In this document: one piece after another, positions 54,646 to 64,000 of the stretch
Layout: each line of letters opens with the position of its first letter
Position numbering within the stretch: position 1 is the stretch's first letter
NCBI RefSeq assembly: GCF_003946625.1
Contig: NZ_RHOR01000004.1
Location: 62,001-126,000, forward strand
Source of the DNA: Companilactobacillus kedongensis
GTDB lineage: Bacteria > Bacillota > Bacilli > Lactobacillales > Lactobacillaceae
Length of the DNA: 64,000 nt
Reading direction: 5' to 3'
The notes under the pieces: generated by a model
Told to the model about the DNA's origin: nothing
Seen by the model: only the letters and a program-made list of their open reading frames with translations
The model's database searches: none
Made by a program: the position numbers and the translations under genes

Positions 54646-56343
54646 ATGAGCAAAAAAATAAAAATCATTCTATTAAGCGGAGTACGCGAAAATGGAAAGA
54701 ATATGTATGCGGTAGAAATTAACAACGAGATTTACATTTTGGATATCGGTTTACAATATCCTGATAATGACTTATATGGAATTGATGTAGTTGTTCCAGA
54801 TATGACATACATTAAGGAAAATATTAGCAAAGTAGTTGGTATTTTCTTGTCACATGGTCATGCTGATGCTATTGGTGCTTTACCATATTTAATTGGTGAC
54901 TATGATATTCCTGTTTTTGGTTCAGAAATGACAATTGAATTAGCTAAAATAGTTTGTTCAAATGATCGTCGCAGTAAAAAATTTGATGATTTCCATATTA
55001 TTGATGAAAATACCGCCATTGATTTTGAAGAAGCAACAGTGGCTTTCTTTAAGACAACTCATTCAATTCCTGGTTCTTTAGGTATTGATATTAAAACTAG
55101 TGAAGGACAAATTGTTTATACAGGCGATTTCAAATTTGACCAAGCCGCTGTACCAACATATAGAACTGACTTTGGACGTATTGCCAAGATTGGTAGCGAA
55201 CGTGTCCTTGCATTATTAAGTGATTCAGCCAATGCAGAATCGCCATATGAGAACTCTAATGAACGTGACATTTATGAATATATCCTTGATATGTTCAATT
55301 ATCACAATGGTAGGATTGTTGTAGCGCAAGTTGCTTCAAATATTCAAAGAATGCAACAAGTTCTTGATGCAGCAGATAATACAGGACGCCAAGTCTTTTT
55401 GTCTGGTACTGATGCCGAAAGAATCTTAAAAACTGCTATGAAGTTAGGTTATTTAAAGATCAGTAACAAAAAACTTATTGTTAAAGGCAAAGAATTGGAT
55501 GATGTCGACCCTAATAAGTTGGTAGTTATTGAAACAGGAAGAATGGGTGAACCTATTAAGTTATTGCAAAAAATGGCTAATCCATCCTCAAAAACTAAAT
55601 TCCAAATTGAAGAGGGAGACTTAGTATTTATTGCTACGACTCCATCTCATGCAATGGATACAAGCTTTGCTAAAACACGTGATGCTATTTATAGAACTGG
55701 TGCAGAAGTTAAATCATTAGGTGATGATCTTCATTCGTCAGGCCATGCTAACAAGAGTGACTTACAATTAATGATCAATTTGTTACAACCTGAGAATATT
55801 ATTCCTGTACAAGGTGAGTACAGACTATTGGATGCTCACGCTAGAATTGCTCATGAAACTGGTATTCCATATCAAAATATCTTCCTTACTAAAAAAGGTG
55901 ACGTTTTGAATTATGAAAACGATCAATTCTATTTGGGTAAGGGCGTAGAAGCTGGAGATACAATGATCGATGGAATTGGTGTTGGCGATATAGGAAGTAT
56001 TGTTCTTCGTGACCGTGAATTACTAGCCGAAGATGGTGTTTTCATTGCCGTTGCTACGATTGACCGTAAAAAGAAGAAAGTCGTTGCTAAGCCTAAAATC
56101 ACAGCTCGTGGATTTGTCTATATGCGTGCCAGTCGTGATTTATTAAGTGAAAGTTCTGATTTGATCGTTGATACTATTGTTGATTATCTTCAAAATAGTA
56201 AAGATTTTGACTGGTCAGATCTTAAACAAGGTGTTAGAGATAAGTTAAATCATTTCTTATATGAGCAAACAAATCGCCATCCAGTTATCTTGCCAGTTAT
56301 TATGGAAGTTAACCAAAACAGACATCGAAAATCTAAAAAGTAA
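54646..56343 (+). CDS. rnjB: Ribonuclease J2
   Basis: A 565-residue beta-CASP RNase, paralogue of the rnjA product. The metal motif is degenerate: HGHADA at residues 70-75 in place of HGHEDH, so the last His is Ala and the Glu is Ala. SVAFFKTTHSIPG-type (here TVAFFKTTHSIPG), LLSDSANAE and HSSGHANKSDL remain, though the latter lacks the GHGG form. J2 usually acts with J1 as a complex partner with low activity of its own. ATG 54646 is preferred with a GAGAG upstream; ATG 54631 is the alternative. Confidence 0.92.
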   Translation: MSKKIKIILLSGVRENGKNMYAVEINNEIYILDIGLQYPDNDLYGIDVVVPDMTYIKENISKVVGIFLSHGHADAIGALPYLIGDYDIPVFGSEMTIELAKIVCSNDRRSKKFDDFHIIDENTAIDFEEATVAFFKTTHSIPGSLGIDIKTSEGQIVYTGDFKFDQAAVPTYRTDFGRIAKIGSERVLALLSDSANAESPYENSNERDIYEYILDMFNYHNGRIVVAQVASNIQRMQQVLDAADNTGRQVFLSGTDAERILKTAMKLGYLKISNKKLIVKGKELDDVDPNKLVVIETGRMGEPIKLLQKMANPSSKTKFQIEEGDLVFIATTPSHAMDTSFAKTRDAIYRTGAEVKSLGDDLHSSGHANKSDLQLMINLLQPENIIPVQGEYRLLDAHARIAHETGIPYQNIFLTKKGDVLNYENDQFYLGKGVEAGDTMIDGIGVGDIGSIVLRDRELLAEDGVFIAVATIDRKKKKVVAKPKITARGFVYMRASRDLLSESSDLIVDTIVDYLQNSKDFDWSDLKQGVRDKLNHFLYEQTNRHPVILPVIMEVNQNRHRKSKK

Positions 56344-56374
56344 GATCAATTGATCTTTTATCAAGAGGTATTTT

Positions 56375-57325
56375 ATGGACGACTCAGATAACCTAAAGAA
56401 AATACTAGACGCAGCTGACGATGCATTCAATAAAGGTGATTGGGATGAAGCCACTGAACTTTATACCGAAGCATACACTATGCAGCCATCCTTTTTAATA
56501 AATCAAGGACTGGCTGCTTCTTTGTTGAACCTAAAAAAAGCTGATGATGCTGAAGCCGTTATTTTAGATTATTTCAATTATTATCTCAGTGATGCTGATG
56601 CAGCTAAGCTTGCGACTGATATTGTGCTAGAAAACAATGATTTCCTATTAGCAAATCAGATTATTAATTATTATAAGAACAACAATTTTTCAACTATTGA
56701 TGAAGAATTTATTCTTGATTTTAAACATCGTGTAAATTTGGCTGAAGAGCGTCATTTGCGCTCATTTAGGCCTCATATGACAACAATATTAACTCATTTA
56801 CGTTCAATAGTGACTAAACCTATGGTCACTCAAATTCAGCTTATACGTAGTATGAGAGAGTTTGACAAAAAGGATTATATTGCTGGTTCCAGACTATTAT
56901 TGGGAAATCCACTTTTGCATCCGTTGTTGAAGAGTGAATTAGTTGAAAATTTATATAAGTTAGGTGTGGATGAAGAAATTGACATTTCATTTTACGGTGA
57001 AACAAAGTCATGTAATCCATCTAAGTTAAAACCAATCATGGCAACTGATATTTACTTAAAGATGTGTGATGAACTGGATAAGGTTTTGGCTGACAGTAAA
57101 AATGAGACGCAGGTTGAGAATTTGCGTGGAGAATTATCATTATATGCTGCGATGGTCTATCCATTTGGAGAAAATATAATAAAAAGCCCAAGTCTCTGGA
57201 CAAACCTTTTCCTTTTGCGGTATGGTCTTATAGATGAGTCTGATGTTAAAGACAATTCACACTTTTCAGAGGTGAAGAGTTGGATCGATAGGTTCGATTC
57301 TTTAATAAATATGTTTCAGCAATGA
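56375..57325 (+). CDS. TPR-containing protein of unknown function
   Basis: A 316-residue soluble protein. Residues 5-75 look like two TPR helix pairs (LKKILDAADDAFNKGDWDEATELYTEAYTMQPSFLINQGLAASLLNLKKADDAEAVIL). The rest is helical without a domain I recognise; a short Arg-containing segment (LAEERHLRSFRPHMTTILTHLRS) stands out. It lies between rnjB and tuf, preceded by AAGAGG. TPRs mediate protein contacts; the partner is unknown. It seems to be co-transcribed with rnjB. Confidence 0.75.
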   Translation: MDDSDNLKKILDAADDAFNKGDWDEATELYTEAYTMQPSFLINQGLAASLLNLKKADDAEAVILDYFNYYLSDADAAKLATDIVLENNDFLLANQIINYYKNNNFSTIDEEFILDFKHRVNLAEERHLRSFRPHMTTILTHLRSIVTKPMVTQIQLIRSMREFDKKDYIAGSRLLLGNPLLHPLLKSELVENLYKLGVDEEIDISFYGETKSCNPSKLKPIMATDIYLKMCDELDKVLADSKNETQVENLRGELSLYAAMVYPFGENIIKSPSLWTNLFLLRYGLIDESDVKDNSHFSEVKSWIDRFDSLINMFQQ

Positions 57326-57353
57326 AAATAATGCATTTTTTTCGTTATTAGTA

Positions 57354-57382
57354 TTTACAATTTGGATTGTGCCCCGTATAAT
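57354..57382 (+). promoter_or_regulatory. tuf promoter P1
   Basis: TTTACA (57354-57359), 17 bases, TATAAT (57377-57382). Strong match. Confidence 0.75.
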
Positions 57383-57424
57383 CCAAAGAGTATATTTTTA
57401 GTAGGCGATTTGCGTTGAATTGCT

Positions 57425-57452
57425 TTGCTTTCGCCCCTGAAAGTAGTATAAT
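57425..57452 (+). promoter_or_regulatory. tuf promoter P2
   Basis: TTGCTT (57425-57430), 16 bases, TATAAT (57447-57452). A second promoter 70 bases downstream of P1, leading to a strong AGGAGG site before tuf. Confidence 0.65.
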
Positions 57453-57530
57453 TTTTCAGTAAAGAGTCATCTAAAGAACATTTTCTTTGGATTAATCTTA
57501 TGAAATGAAATTTTAGGAGGATTCTTTGTA

Positions 57531-58721
57531 ATGGCAGAAAAAGAACATTATGAGAGAACAAAGCCCCATGTAAATATTGGGACAATTGGTCACGTTGACC
57601 ACGGTAAGACAACATTAACAGCCGCAATTACAAAGGTTTTGGCTGACAAAGGTTTAGCTAAAGCTGAAGATTACGCTGATATTGATAAAGCTCCAGAAGA
57701 AAAAGAACGTGGGATTACTATCAACACTGCTCACGTTGAGTATGAAACTGAAAAGCGTCACTATGCACATATTGATGCTCCAGGACATGCTGATTACGTT
57801 AAGAACATGATCACAGGTGCTGCACAAATGGATGGTGCCATCCTTGTTGTTGCTGCAACTGATGGTCCTATGCCACAAACTCGTGAACACATCCTTTTGG
57901 CTCGCCAAGTTGGTGTTGAATACATCGTTGTATTCCTAAACAAGACAGACCTTGTTGATGATGACGAACTTGTTGACTTAGTTGAGATGGAAGTACGTGA
58001 ATTACTTTCAGAATACGATTATCCTGGGGACGATACACCTATCGTTCGTGGATCAGCCTTGAAAGCACTTGAAGGTGACCCAGAGGAAATCAAACACGTT
58101 GAAGAACTACTTGATGTTGTTGATGAATATATCCCAACACCAGTTCGTGAAACAGACAAACCATTTATGATGCCTGTTGAAGACGTATTTACAATCACTG
58201 GACGTGGTACTGTTGCTTCTGGTCGTATCGACCGTGGTGAAGTTAAAGTCGGTGATGAAGTTGAAATCGTTGGTTTGAAAGAAGACGTTATCAAGTCAAC
58301 TGTTACTGGTCTAGAAATGTTCCGTAAGACATTGGATCTTGGTGAAGCCGGAGATAACGTTGGTGTACTTCTTCGTGGTATTAACCGTGACCAAGTTGAA
58401 CGTGGACAAGTTCTTGCTAAACCAGGTTCAATCCAAACTCACACAAAGTTCAAGGGTGAAGTTTATATCATGACAAAAGAAGAAGGTGGACGTCATACTC
58501 CATTCTTCTCAAACTACCGTCCTCAATTCTACTTCCATACTACTGACGTTACTGGTGTTATTGAATTGCCAGAAGGCGTTGAAATGGTAATGCCTGGAGA
58601 CCAAGTAACTTTTGAAGTTGACTTGATTGCTCCAGTTGCCGTTGAAGAAGGTACACGTTTCACTGTTCGTGAAGGTGGACGTACTGTTGGTGCTGGTGTT
58701 GTTACAGATATCTTAGACTAA
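57531..58721 (+). CDS. tuf: Translation elongation factor Tu
   Basis: A 396-residue GTPase that delivers aminoacyl-tRNA. G1 GHVDHGKT is at 20-27, [13 protein letters not shown] (switch 1), [12 protein letters not shown] (G3) and NKTDLVDD (G4) are intact. C-terminal domains 2 and 3 are standard. Codon use is strongly biased, as expected for one of the most abundant proteins. It has two strong promoters, AGGAGG 12 bases before the ATG and its own terminator. Confidence 0.99.
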   Translation: MAEKEHYERTKPHVNIGTIGHVDHGKTTLTAAITKVLADKGLAKAEDYADIDKAPEEKERGITINTAHVEYETEKRHYAHIDAPGHADYVKNMITGAAQMDGAILVVAATDGPMPQTREHILLARQVGVEYIVVFLNKTDLVDDDELVDLVEMEVRELLSEYDYPGDDTPIVRGSALKALEGDPEEIKHVEELLDVVDEYIPTPVRETDKPFMMPVEDVFTITGRGTVASGRIDRGEVKVGDEVEIVGLKEDVIKSTVTGLEMFRKTLDLGEAGDNVGVLLRGINRDQVERGQVLAKPGSIQTHTKFKGEVYIMTKEEGGRHTPFFSNYRPQFYFHTTDVTGVIELPEGVEMVMPGDQVTFEVDLIAPVAVEEGTRFTVREGGRTVGAGVVTDILD

Positions 58722-58739
58722 TCTCTTTGATTCTATCTA

Positions 58740-58774
58740 AAAAGAGTTGAGACTACGTCTCAGCTCTTTTTTTA
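58740..58774 (+). terminator. Intrinsic terminator of tuf
   Basis: AAGAGTTGAGAC pairs with GTCTCAGCTCTT across TAC, followed by a T run. Confidence 0.92.
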
Positions 58775-58924
58775 TTATCATATTTGATTAAGAAAACGCT
58801 TTAAGGTATCTTATAATAGTGAACTAATGGCTTAAAAGCCTATATTTAGCGTGAAATATTTACAATATTATTGATTTAAGGTAATATTACAAAGTATGAG
58901 ATCGTGAAATACCGGAGGGATAAA

Positions 58925-60211
58925 ATGTCTGCTAAGGCTGAATTTACAAAAAAAGAAAAAAATACTGGTGAATTAAAATTTGAAATTGACCAAGATACTA
59001 TCAAAAAAGGTTTAGATACTGCTTTTGATCGTGTAAAGAAAAACTTAAACGTTCCTGGTTTTAGAAAGGGTAGAGTACCTCGTCAAATCTTCAACCGTAT
59101 GTACGGAGAAGAAGCTTTGTACGAAGATGCTTTGAACGCTGTTTTACCAGAAGCATATGACAAGGCTGTTAGCGAAGCTGCAGTTGAACCCGTTGACCAA
59201 CCACAAATTAGTGTTGATTCAATGGAAAAAGACCAACCATGGGCTATCAGTGCAACTATTACTGTTAAACCAGATGTTGAACTTGGTGACTATACTGGTC
59301 TTGAAGTTAAGAAGCAAAAACGTAATGTTATGAAGACAGACGTTGAAGCTCGTCTTGCAGAATTACAAAAACAACAAGCTGAACTTGTTCTTAAAGACGG
59401 TAAAGCTGAAAAGGGCGACACAGTTGTTATTGACTATGCTGGCTCAGTTGATGGTAAAGAATTCGATGGTGGTAGTGCTCAAAACTACTCACTTGAATTA
59501 GGTTCAGGTTCATTTATTCCTGGATTTGAAGACGAATTGATTGGTCACAGTGCTGATGAGGATGTTGACGTAAACGTAACATTCCCAGAAGACTACCAAG
59601 CAAAAGATTTAGCTGGTAAGAAAGCTATCTTTAAGACTAAGATCCATGAAGTTAAGACAAAGGAATTACCAGAACTTGATGATGACTTTGCTAAGGACGT
59701 TGATGAAGACGTTGATACTTTAGATGATCTTAAGAAGAAGATTCATGATGAATTGAAGGATCAAAAGAAGCAAACTGCTGAAGAAAACATTCAAGAAGAA
59801 GCTATCTCAGCTGCTGTAAAGAATGCCAAGATTGACGAAGTACCACAAGCTATGATCGATACAGAGGTTTCTAACCAAATGAACCAATACCTATCAAACT
59901 TACGTCGTCAAGGAATCGATCCTAAGTTGTACTATCAAATGACAGGTACAACAGAAGACGATATGAAGAAGCAATTCTCAACTGACGCTGAAGAACGTGT
60001 TAAGACTGATCTTGTTATCGAAGCAATTGTTGCTAAAGAAGGCATCAAACCTACAGAAGACGAAATCAAAGATGAAGTTAAGTCACTTGCTGATGAATAC
60101 AACATGGACGAAAAGGCTGTTAGAAATGCTCTTACAGACGATATGTTGGCCCATGATATTTCAGCTAAGAAAGCTATCGAACTTATCGTTGATTCATCAG
60201 TAGAAAAATAA
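58925..60211 (+). CDS. tig: Trigger factor
   Basis: A 428-residue ribosome-bound chaperone and peptidyl-prolyl isomerase. The ribosome-binding helix loop has FRKG ([14 protein letters not shown], about residues 42-55). The FKBP domain runs from about 150 to 245 ([44 protein letters not shown]). The C-terminal arm domain is helical. ATG 58925 is preceded by CGGAGGG; a GTG 21 bases upstream is in frame but has no site. It is next to clpX, the usual order. Confidence 0.96.
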   Translation: MSAKAEFTKKEKNTGELKFEIDQDTIKKGLDTAFDRVKKNLNVPGFRKGRVPRQIFNRMYGEEALYEDALNAVLPEAYDKAVSEAAVEPVDQPQISVDSMEKDQPWAISATITVKPDVELGDYTGLEVKKQKRNVMKTDVEARLAELQKQQAELVLKDGKAEKGDTVVIDYAGSVDGKEFDGGSAQNYSLELGSGSFIPGFEDELIGHSADEDVDVNVTFPEDYQAKDLAGKKAIFKTKIHEVKTKELPELDDDFAKDVDEDVDTLDDLKKKIHDELKDQKKQTAEENIQEEAISAAVKNAKIDEVPQAMIDTEVSNQMNQYLSNLRRQGIDPKLYYQMTGTTEDDMKKQFSTDAEERVKTDLVIEAIVAKEGIKPTEDEIKDEVKSLADEYNMDEKAVRNALTDDMLAHDISAKKAIELIVDSSVEK

Positions 60212-60232
60212 TTATTTAATTGATTATTGAAT

Positions 60233-60260
60233 AAAAGAAGCCTATCGGCTTCTTTTTTTT
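60233..60260 (+). terminator. Intrinsic terminator of tig
   Basis: GAAGCC with GGCTTC around a four-base loop, flanked by A run and T8. Confidence 0.9.
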
Positions 60261-60376
60261 AGGTAATTAATTGATATGAGTTTAAGGTAAAATCTGTTTA
60301 AAACTAATTACTTTACTCTTAACAGCTTCAATGCTAGACTTTCAAAGTATTGGAACTATTGAAGGAGAAATCGCAT

Positions 60377-61624
60377 ATGTTTGATAGTACAGAAACTACA
60401 GGCACAATCAGTTGTTCTTTCTGCGGAAAGACACAAGATCAAGTTCAAAAAATTGTTGCAGGACCAGGCGTATATATTTGTAATGAATGTATCGATCTTT
60501 GTAAAGAGATCATTGATGAGGAATTAAGTGAAAACAAACCATTAGATCTTGAAAATATCCCTACACCAGTAGCAATTAAAAATATCCTTGATGATTATGT
60601 CATTGGTCAAAGTGATGCTAAGCGTGCTTTATCAGTTGCCGTTTACAATCACTATAAGAGAATCAATAAGATGGAAAACTCAAAAGATGGCGATACAGAG
60701 TTACAAAAGAGTAATATTGCTTTAATTGGACCAACAGGTTCAGGTAAAACTTTCCTTGCTCAAACTCTGGCCCGTATTTTGAAGGTACCTTTTGCAATCG
60801 CTGATGCAACAACTTTAACTGAAGCCGGCTATGTTGGTGAAGACGTTGAGAATATCTTATTGAAGTTATTGCAAAATGCTGACTTTGATGTTGAAAAAGC
60901 TGAACATGGAATCGTGTATATTGATGAAATTGATAAAATTTCCAAGAAAAGTGAAAATGTTTCTATTACACGTGATGTTTCAGGCGAGGGTGTTCAACAA
61001 GCATTACTTAAGATTCTTGAAGGAACAATTGCTAGTGTGCCACCACAGGGTGGAAGAAAGCATCCTCAACAAGAGCTTATTCAAATTGATACGACTAACA
61101 TTCTATTTATTGTTGGTGGTGCCTTTGATGGTATCGAACAAATTGTTAAAAACCGTTTAGGTGATAAGACAATTGGTTTCGGTGCCGAACATGACATTAA
61201 CCTCGACGAGGAAAAGAGTTTGATGCAACAGATCATTCCAGAAGATTTGATGAAATTTGGTATTATTCCAGAATTTATCGGTCGTATTCCTATCGTTACA
61301 GCTCTTGAAAAGCTTACTGAGAATGATTTGGTTCAGATTCTTACAAAGCCTAAGAACGCTCTTATTAAGCAATATCAAGAACTCATGTCACTTGATGGTG
61401 TTGAGTTGAAATTTACTGATGGAGCTTTGAGTGAAATTGCCAAGATGTCAATTGAAAGAAATACTGGTGCTCGTGGATTGCGTTCAATTGTTGAAGAAAC
61501 AATGCTGGATACAATGTTCGATATTCCAGAAAGAAAAGACGTCAAGATGGTTAAAGTAACTAAAGATGCTGTTCGCAAAGTTAAAGAACCAGAATTAATT
61601 CTAAAAGATGGAGAGGTTGCCTAG
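60377..61624 (+). CDS. clpX: ATP-dependent Clp protease ATP-binding subunit ClpX
   Basis: A 415-residue AAA+ unfoldase that feeds ClpP. The zinc-binding domain has Cys13, Cys16, Cys35 and Cys38 (SCSFCGK, IYCNEC type, here [11 protein letters not shown] with Cys35/Cys38). Walker A GPTGSGKT, Walker [11 protein letters not shown] and the pore loop GYVGEDVE are intact; [14 protein letters not shown] is sensor 2. I choose ATG 60377, 8-10 bases after AAGGAG. No CIRCE or CtsR operator is visible upstream. Its stop is in the loop of the terminator. Confidence 0.97.
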   Translation: MFDSTETTGTISCSFCGKTQDQVQKIVAGPGVYICNECIDLCKEIIDEELSENKPLDLENIPTPVAIKNILDDYVIGQSDAKRALSVAVYNHYKRINKMENSKDGDTELQKSNIALIGPTGSGKTFLAQTLARILKVPFAIADATTLTEAGYVGEDVENILLKLLQNADFDVEKAEHGIVYIDEIDKISKKSENVSITRDVSGEGVQQALLKILEGTIASVPPQGGRKHPQQELIQIDTTNILFIVGGAFDGIEQIVKNRLGDKTIGFGAEHDINLDEEKSLMQQIIPEDLMKFGIIPEFIGRIPIVTALEKLTENDLVQILTKPKNALIKQYQELMSLDGVELKFTDGALSEIAKMSIERNTGARGLRSIVEETMLDTMFDIPERKDVKMVKVTKDAVRKVKEPELILKDGEVA

Positions 61625-61640
61625 TAGGCAATCTTTTTTT
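61615..61640 (+). terminator. Intrinsic terminator of clpX
   Basis: GGTTGCCT with AGGCAATC (eight pairs, one G-U) enclosing the clpX stop region, followed by T7. Confidence 0.88.
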
Positions 61641-61690
61641 ATATTCTTGATAGTATGTCATATGTTAAAATAAGAACATTGAGGTGAATT

Positions 61691-62278
61691 ATGCAGGTAA
61701 ATAATGTTTCAATGAATTTAAGTGCCGTTAGTTCTAAGCAGTATCCAGATGATGGTTACCCAGAGATCGCGCTATTAGGACGTTCTAACGTGGGTAAGTC
61801 TTCTTTGATCAACACACTTATAAATCGTAAAAGTTTTGCCAGAACGTCAAGTACACCAGGTAAGACGCAAACACTTAACTTCTATAATATAGAAGAGCAA
61901 CTCTATTTGGTTGATGTTCCAGGATATGGATTTGCCAAAGTATCCAAAAAGCAACGTGAAGAATTTGGTACTATGATCGAAGAATATTTAACAACTAGAG
62001 AAGTTTTAAAAGGTGTAATTATTTTAACTGACGGTCGTCATGCACCAAGTGAAGATGATGTATCCATGTACCAATACGTTAGTTATTTCCATATTCCCAC
62101 ACTGATCGTTTCTACTAAGATGGATAAAGTAAAGAAAAATCAGTGGAATAAGAGTAGTAGTCAAATTATGAAGACAATGCAGATCAATCAAACTGATGAT
62201 TTACAAATGTTTAGTGCTGAAACTAAATATGGTAAAGAACAAGTTTGGGATTGGATCGAGTCAAAAATGGCAAATTAA
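61691..62278 (+). CDS. engB: Ribosome biogenesis GTPase EngB/YsxC
   Basis: A 195-residue GTPase needed for 50S assembly. G1 GRSNVGKSSLINTL (about residues 29-42), TSSTPGKTQTLNFY (G2), VDVPGYGFAKVSKK (G3) and STKMDKV (G4) are intact. Small size and position after clpX fit EngB. GAGGTG precedes the ATG; an extended -10 (TGTTAAAAT) lies upstream at about 61663-61671. Confidence 0.96.
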   Translation: MQVNNVSMNLSAVSSKQYPDDGYPEIALLGRSNVGKSSLINTLINRKSFARTSSTPGKTQTLNFYNIEEQLYLVDVPGYGFAKVSKKQREEFGTMIEEYLTTREVLKGVIILTDGRHAPSEDDVSMYQYVSYFHIPTLIVSTKMDKVKKNQWNKSSSQIMKTMQINQTDDLQMFSAETKYGKEQVWDWIESKMAN

Positions 62279-62307
62279 GGTCACAGGAATTAGTTGTGGC
62301 CTTTTTT
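62277..62307 (+). terminator. Intrinsic terminator of engB
   Basis: GGTCACA pairs with TGTGGCC (one T-G), followed by TTTTTT. It overlaps the stop codon. Confidence 0.85.
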
Positions 62308-62362
62308 GCTACCCACATTTGTGAGGAATTTAATTTATTACTATCGAATATATTAAATTATA

Positions 62363-62391
62363 TTGGTTTCGAATTGAAACAATACTATAAT
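62363..62391 (+). promoter_or_regulatory. suf operon promoter
   Basis: TTGGTT (62363-62368), 17 bases, TATAAT (62386-62391), 31 bases before the sufC ATG. Confidence 0.65.
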
Positions 62392-62421
62392 GAAAGCATT
62401 AACAGTAATGGAGGGATTTGA

Positions 62422-63216
62422 ATGTCTACTTTAGAGATTAAAGATCTACATGTTTCAGTAACTGATGATGAGAACGGTGAAGGACAAGAGATCTTAAAGG
62501 GCGTTAATTTAACAATGAGTACAGGTGAGATCCATGCGATTATGGGACCTAACGGAACGGGTAAGTCGACTTTATCACAAGCAATTATGGGTAATTCAGC
62601 ATATAAGGTAACTCAAGGTGATATTTTACTTGATGGTAAAAGTATCTTGGAATTACCAGTTGATGAACGTGCTCGCTTAGGACTATTTTTGGCAATGCAA
62701 TACCCAGCTGAAATTCCTGGTGTTACAAATGTTGAGTTCATGCGTGCTGCGATCAATTCACGTCGTGACAAAGATGATCAAATTCCCGTTATGGATTTCA
62801 TTAAGAAACTTGAATCCAAACAAGATATTTTGGATATGACTGATGAAATGTCAGAAAGATATCTTAATGAAGGCTTTTCCGGTGGTGAAAAGAAACGTAA
62901 TGAAATTCTGCAATTACTAATGATCGAACCAAAATTTGCTATTTTGGATGAAATTGATTCGGGTCTTGATATTGATGCTCTAAAGGTTGTCTCACGTGGT
63001 GTCAACTCAATGCGTGGTGATAACTTTGGTTCATTGATCATTACTCACTATCAAAGACTTTTGAATTATATTGTTCCAGATCAAGTGCACGTTATGATGG
63101 ATGGAAGAATTGTTAAGAGTGGCGGCCCAGAATTGGCTAAGAAACTAGAAGACGAGGGTTATGCTGGTCTACGTGACGACTTACATCTTGATGTTAAACT
63201 AACGGATGAAATTTAG
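62422..63216 (+). CDS. sufC: Fe-S cluster assembly ATPase SufC
   Basis: A 264-residue ABC-type ATPase of the SufBCD scaffold. Walker A GPNGTGKST, signature SGGEKKRNE, Walker B FAILDEIDSGLDIDAL and H-loop LIITHYQRLL are intact. GPNGTGKST with the SufC-specific LAMQYPAEIPGVTN and EGFSGGEKKRNEILQ distinguishes it from transport ATPases. GGAGGG precedes the ATG. sufD follows after 12 bases. Confidence 0.96.
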   Translation: MSTLEIKDLHVSVTDDENGEGQEILKGVNLTMSTGEIHAIMGPNGTGKSTLSQAIMGNSAYKVTQGDILLDGKSILELPVDERARLGLFLAMQYPAEIPGVTNVEFMRAAINSRRDKDDQIPVMDFIKKLESKQDILDMTDEMSERYLNEGFSGGEKKRNEILQLLMIEPKFAILDEIDSGLDIDALKVVSRGVNSMRGDNFGSLIITHYQRLLNYIVPDQVHVMMDGRIVKSGGPELAKKLEDEGYAGLRDDLHLDVKLTDEI

Positions 63217-63228
63217 GAGGAGGAGTTT

Positions 63229-64000
63229 ATGCGAGCTAATTTAATAGATAAATATAAAGACGACGTGACTTCTTTTTCTCAATCTAAAGGTGAACCAGAT
63301 TGGTATAAAAAAGTGCGTCTTGACAGTTTGGAAAAAGCCGACGAATTATCTCTTCCTAAATATGAAAAAATCAATTACCGTAGTTGGAGATTAGACCGTC
63401 CCGGTTCAATCGATAATTCCAGTGCCAATGAATTTGATAGAAAACCTCAAGCAAATAATTATATCTACCAAGCTGGAGATCAAACGATCTCAATGAATTT
63501 GGAAGATGAATTATCAAAGAAGGGCGTTATTCTAACTGATATTTTTTCAGCTATGAAAGATTACCCTGAATTGATGCAAAAATATTTCATGACTAAGGTT
63601 ACTAAAACAACTGATAATAAATTAACGGCTTTGAATGCTGCATTTTTAAATAGTGGTGCTTTCTTGTACGTTCCTAGGGGTGTACATCTAACTAAATCTA
63701 TTCAAGCCATGTTTGTCCAAGATAATTCCATTGATCGTGATTTTGTACATCACGTTTTGATCGTTGCTGAAGCCGATACTGAAGTAACTTATCTGGAAAA
63801 CTTAGTCTCTGAAGGTTCTGGTCATAAAAATAAGGCCAATATTGTTGTCGAAGTGATTGCAGCCGACAATTCGCGAGTACATTTTTCAGCACTTGACCAA
63901 TTGTCAAAAGATACGACAACTTATTTGAATCGTCGCGGTATTACAGGTAATAATGCTCGTCTCGACTGGGCTATTGGATTTATGAATGATGGTGATGTTA
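63229..64000 (+). CDS. sufD: Fe-S cluster assembly protein SufD (3' end outside window)
   Basis: At least 257 residues, open to the window end. The C-terminal part in view has beta-helix character: NSGAFLYVPRGVHLTKSIQAMF, HHVLIVAEADTEVTYLENLVSEG and SRVHFSALDQLS, which belong to SufB/SufD. The shorter N-terminus and position after sufC favour SufD. It builds Fe-S clusters with SufB and SufC. A strong AGGAGG/GGAGG tract precedes the ATG at 63229. Confidence 0.93.
   Translation, partial: MRANLIDKYKDDVTSFSQSKGEPDWYKKVRLDSLEKADELSLPKYEKINYRSWRLDRPGSIDNSSANEFDRKPQANNYIYQAGDQTISMNLEDELSKKGVILTDIFSAMKDYPELMQKYFMTKVTKTTDNKLTALNAAFLNSGAFLYVPRGVHLTKSIQAMFVQDNSIDRDFVHHVLIVAEADTEVTYLENLVSEGSGHKNKANIVVEVIAADNSRVHFSALDQLSKDTTTYLNRRGITGNNARLDWAIGFMNDGDV

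Overview
The window is low-GC, gene-dense Firmicutes chromosome. Gene order and protein families point to the Lactobacillaceae: a dcw division cluster running into ileS, the iscS-mnmA-recD2 block, paired RNases J1 and J2, D-lactate dehydrogenase beside a pyruvate dehydrogenase operon, and typA-ftsW-comEA-comEC-holA-rpsT/rpsO. A Companilactobacillus-like species is my best guess, with low confidence. Nearly everything is core chromosome. I see no tRNA or rRNA genes, CRISPR array, phage or intact insertion sequence.

Layout. (1) 1-12770: dcw cluster, from the mraZ tail through rsmH, ftsL, pbp, mraY, murD, murG, divIB, ftsA, ftsZ, sepF, yggT and ylmH to divIVA. (2) 12771-18266: a T-box leader with ileS, a cold-shock-domain protein, an MFS exporter, a Nudix hydrolase and a small tail-anchored protein. 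(3) 18281-26366: mtnN, cysteine desulfurase, DUF1831, mnmA, a structured RNA candidate, a histidine phosphatase, a TPR protein, recD2 and an unknown membrane protein. (4) 26547-31249: accessory sugar locus with an alpha-L-fucosidase and GntR regulator divergent from a mannose-family PTS, laid out like the alf fucosyl-glycan system of Lacticaseibacillus casei. (5) 31301-34894, minus strand: lipid kinase, RNase J1, RNAP epsilon subunit, peptide deformylase. (6) 34895-35602: 708 bases without a recognisable gene, ending in a promoter and a consensus cre site. (7) 35603-42804: lrgA/lrgB-type (pyruvate transporter-like) pair, D-lactate dehydrogenase and pdhABCD, a pyruvate-centred block. (8) 42959-53543: UPF0223, an inositol-phosphatase-family protein, typA, ftsW, ylbG, rsmD, coaD, a PDZ/Lon-type protease, comEA, comEC, holA. 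(9) 53700-64000: rpsT (minus), rpsO, RNase J2, a TPR protein, tuf, tig, clpX, engB, sufC and the start of sufD.

How it fits together. Cell-wall precursor synthesis, divisome assembly and translation genes form co-directional operons separated by strong intrinsic terminators. The cysteine desulfurase and MnmA form a tRNA thiolation pair. The fucosidase locus imports and cleaves a fucosylated glycan under apparent CcpA and GntR control. The lrgAB-like, ldhD and pdh genes together would handle pyruvate uptake or release, reduction and oxidation. The less explained signals are the RNA candidate downstream of mnmA, the inverted Glu and Lys codon preference of mnmA, the compact ileS T-box, and mirrored operator-like motifs in the alf intergenic region.
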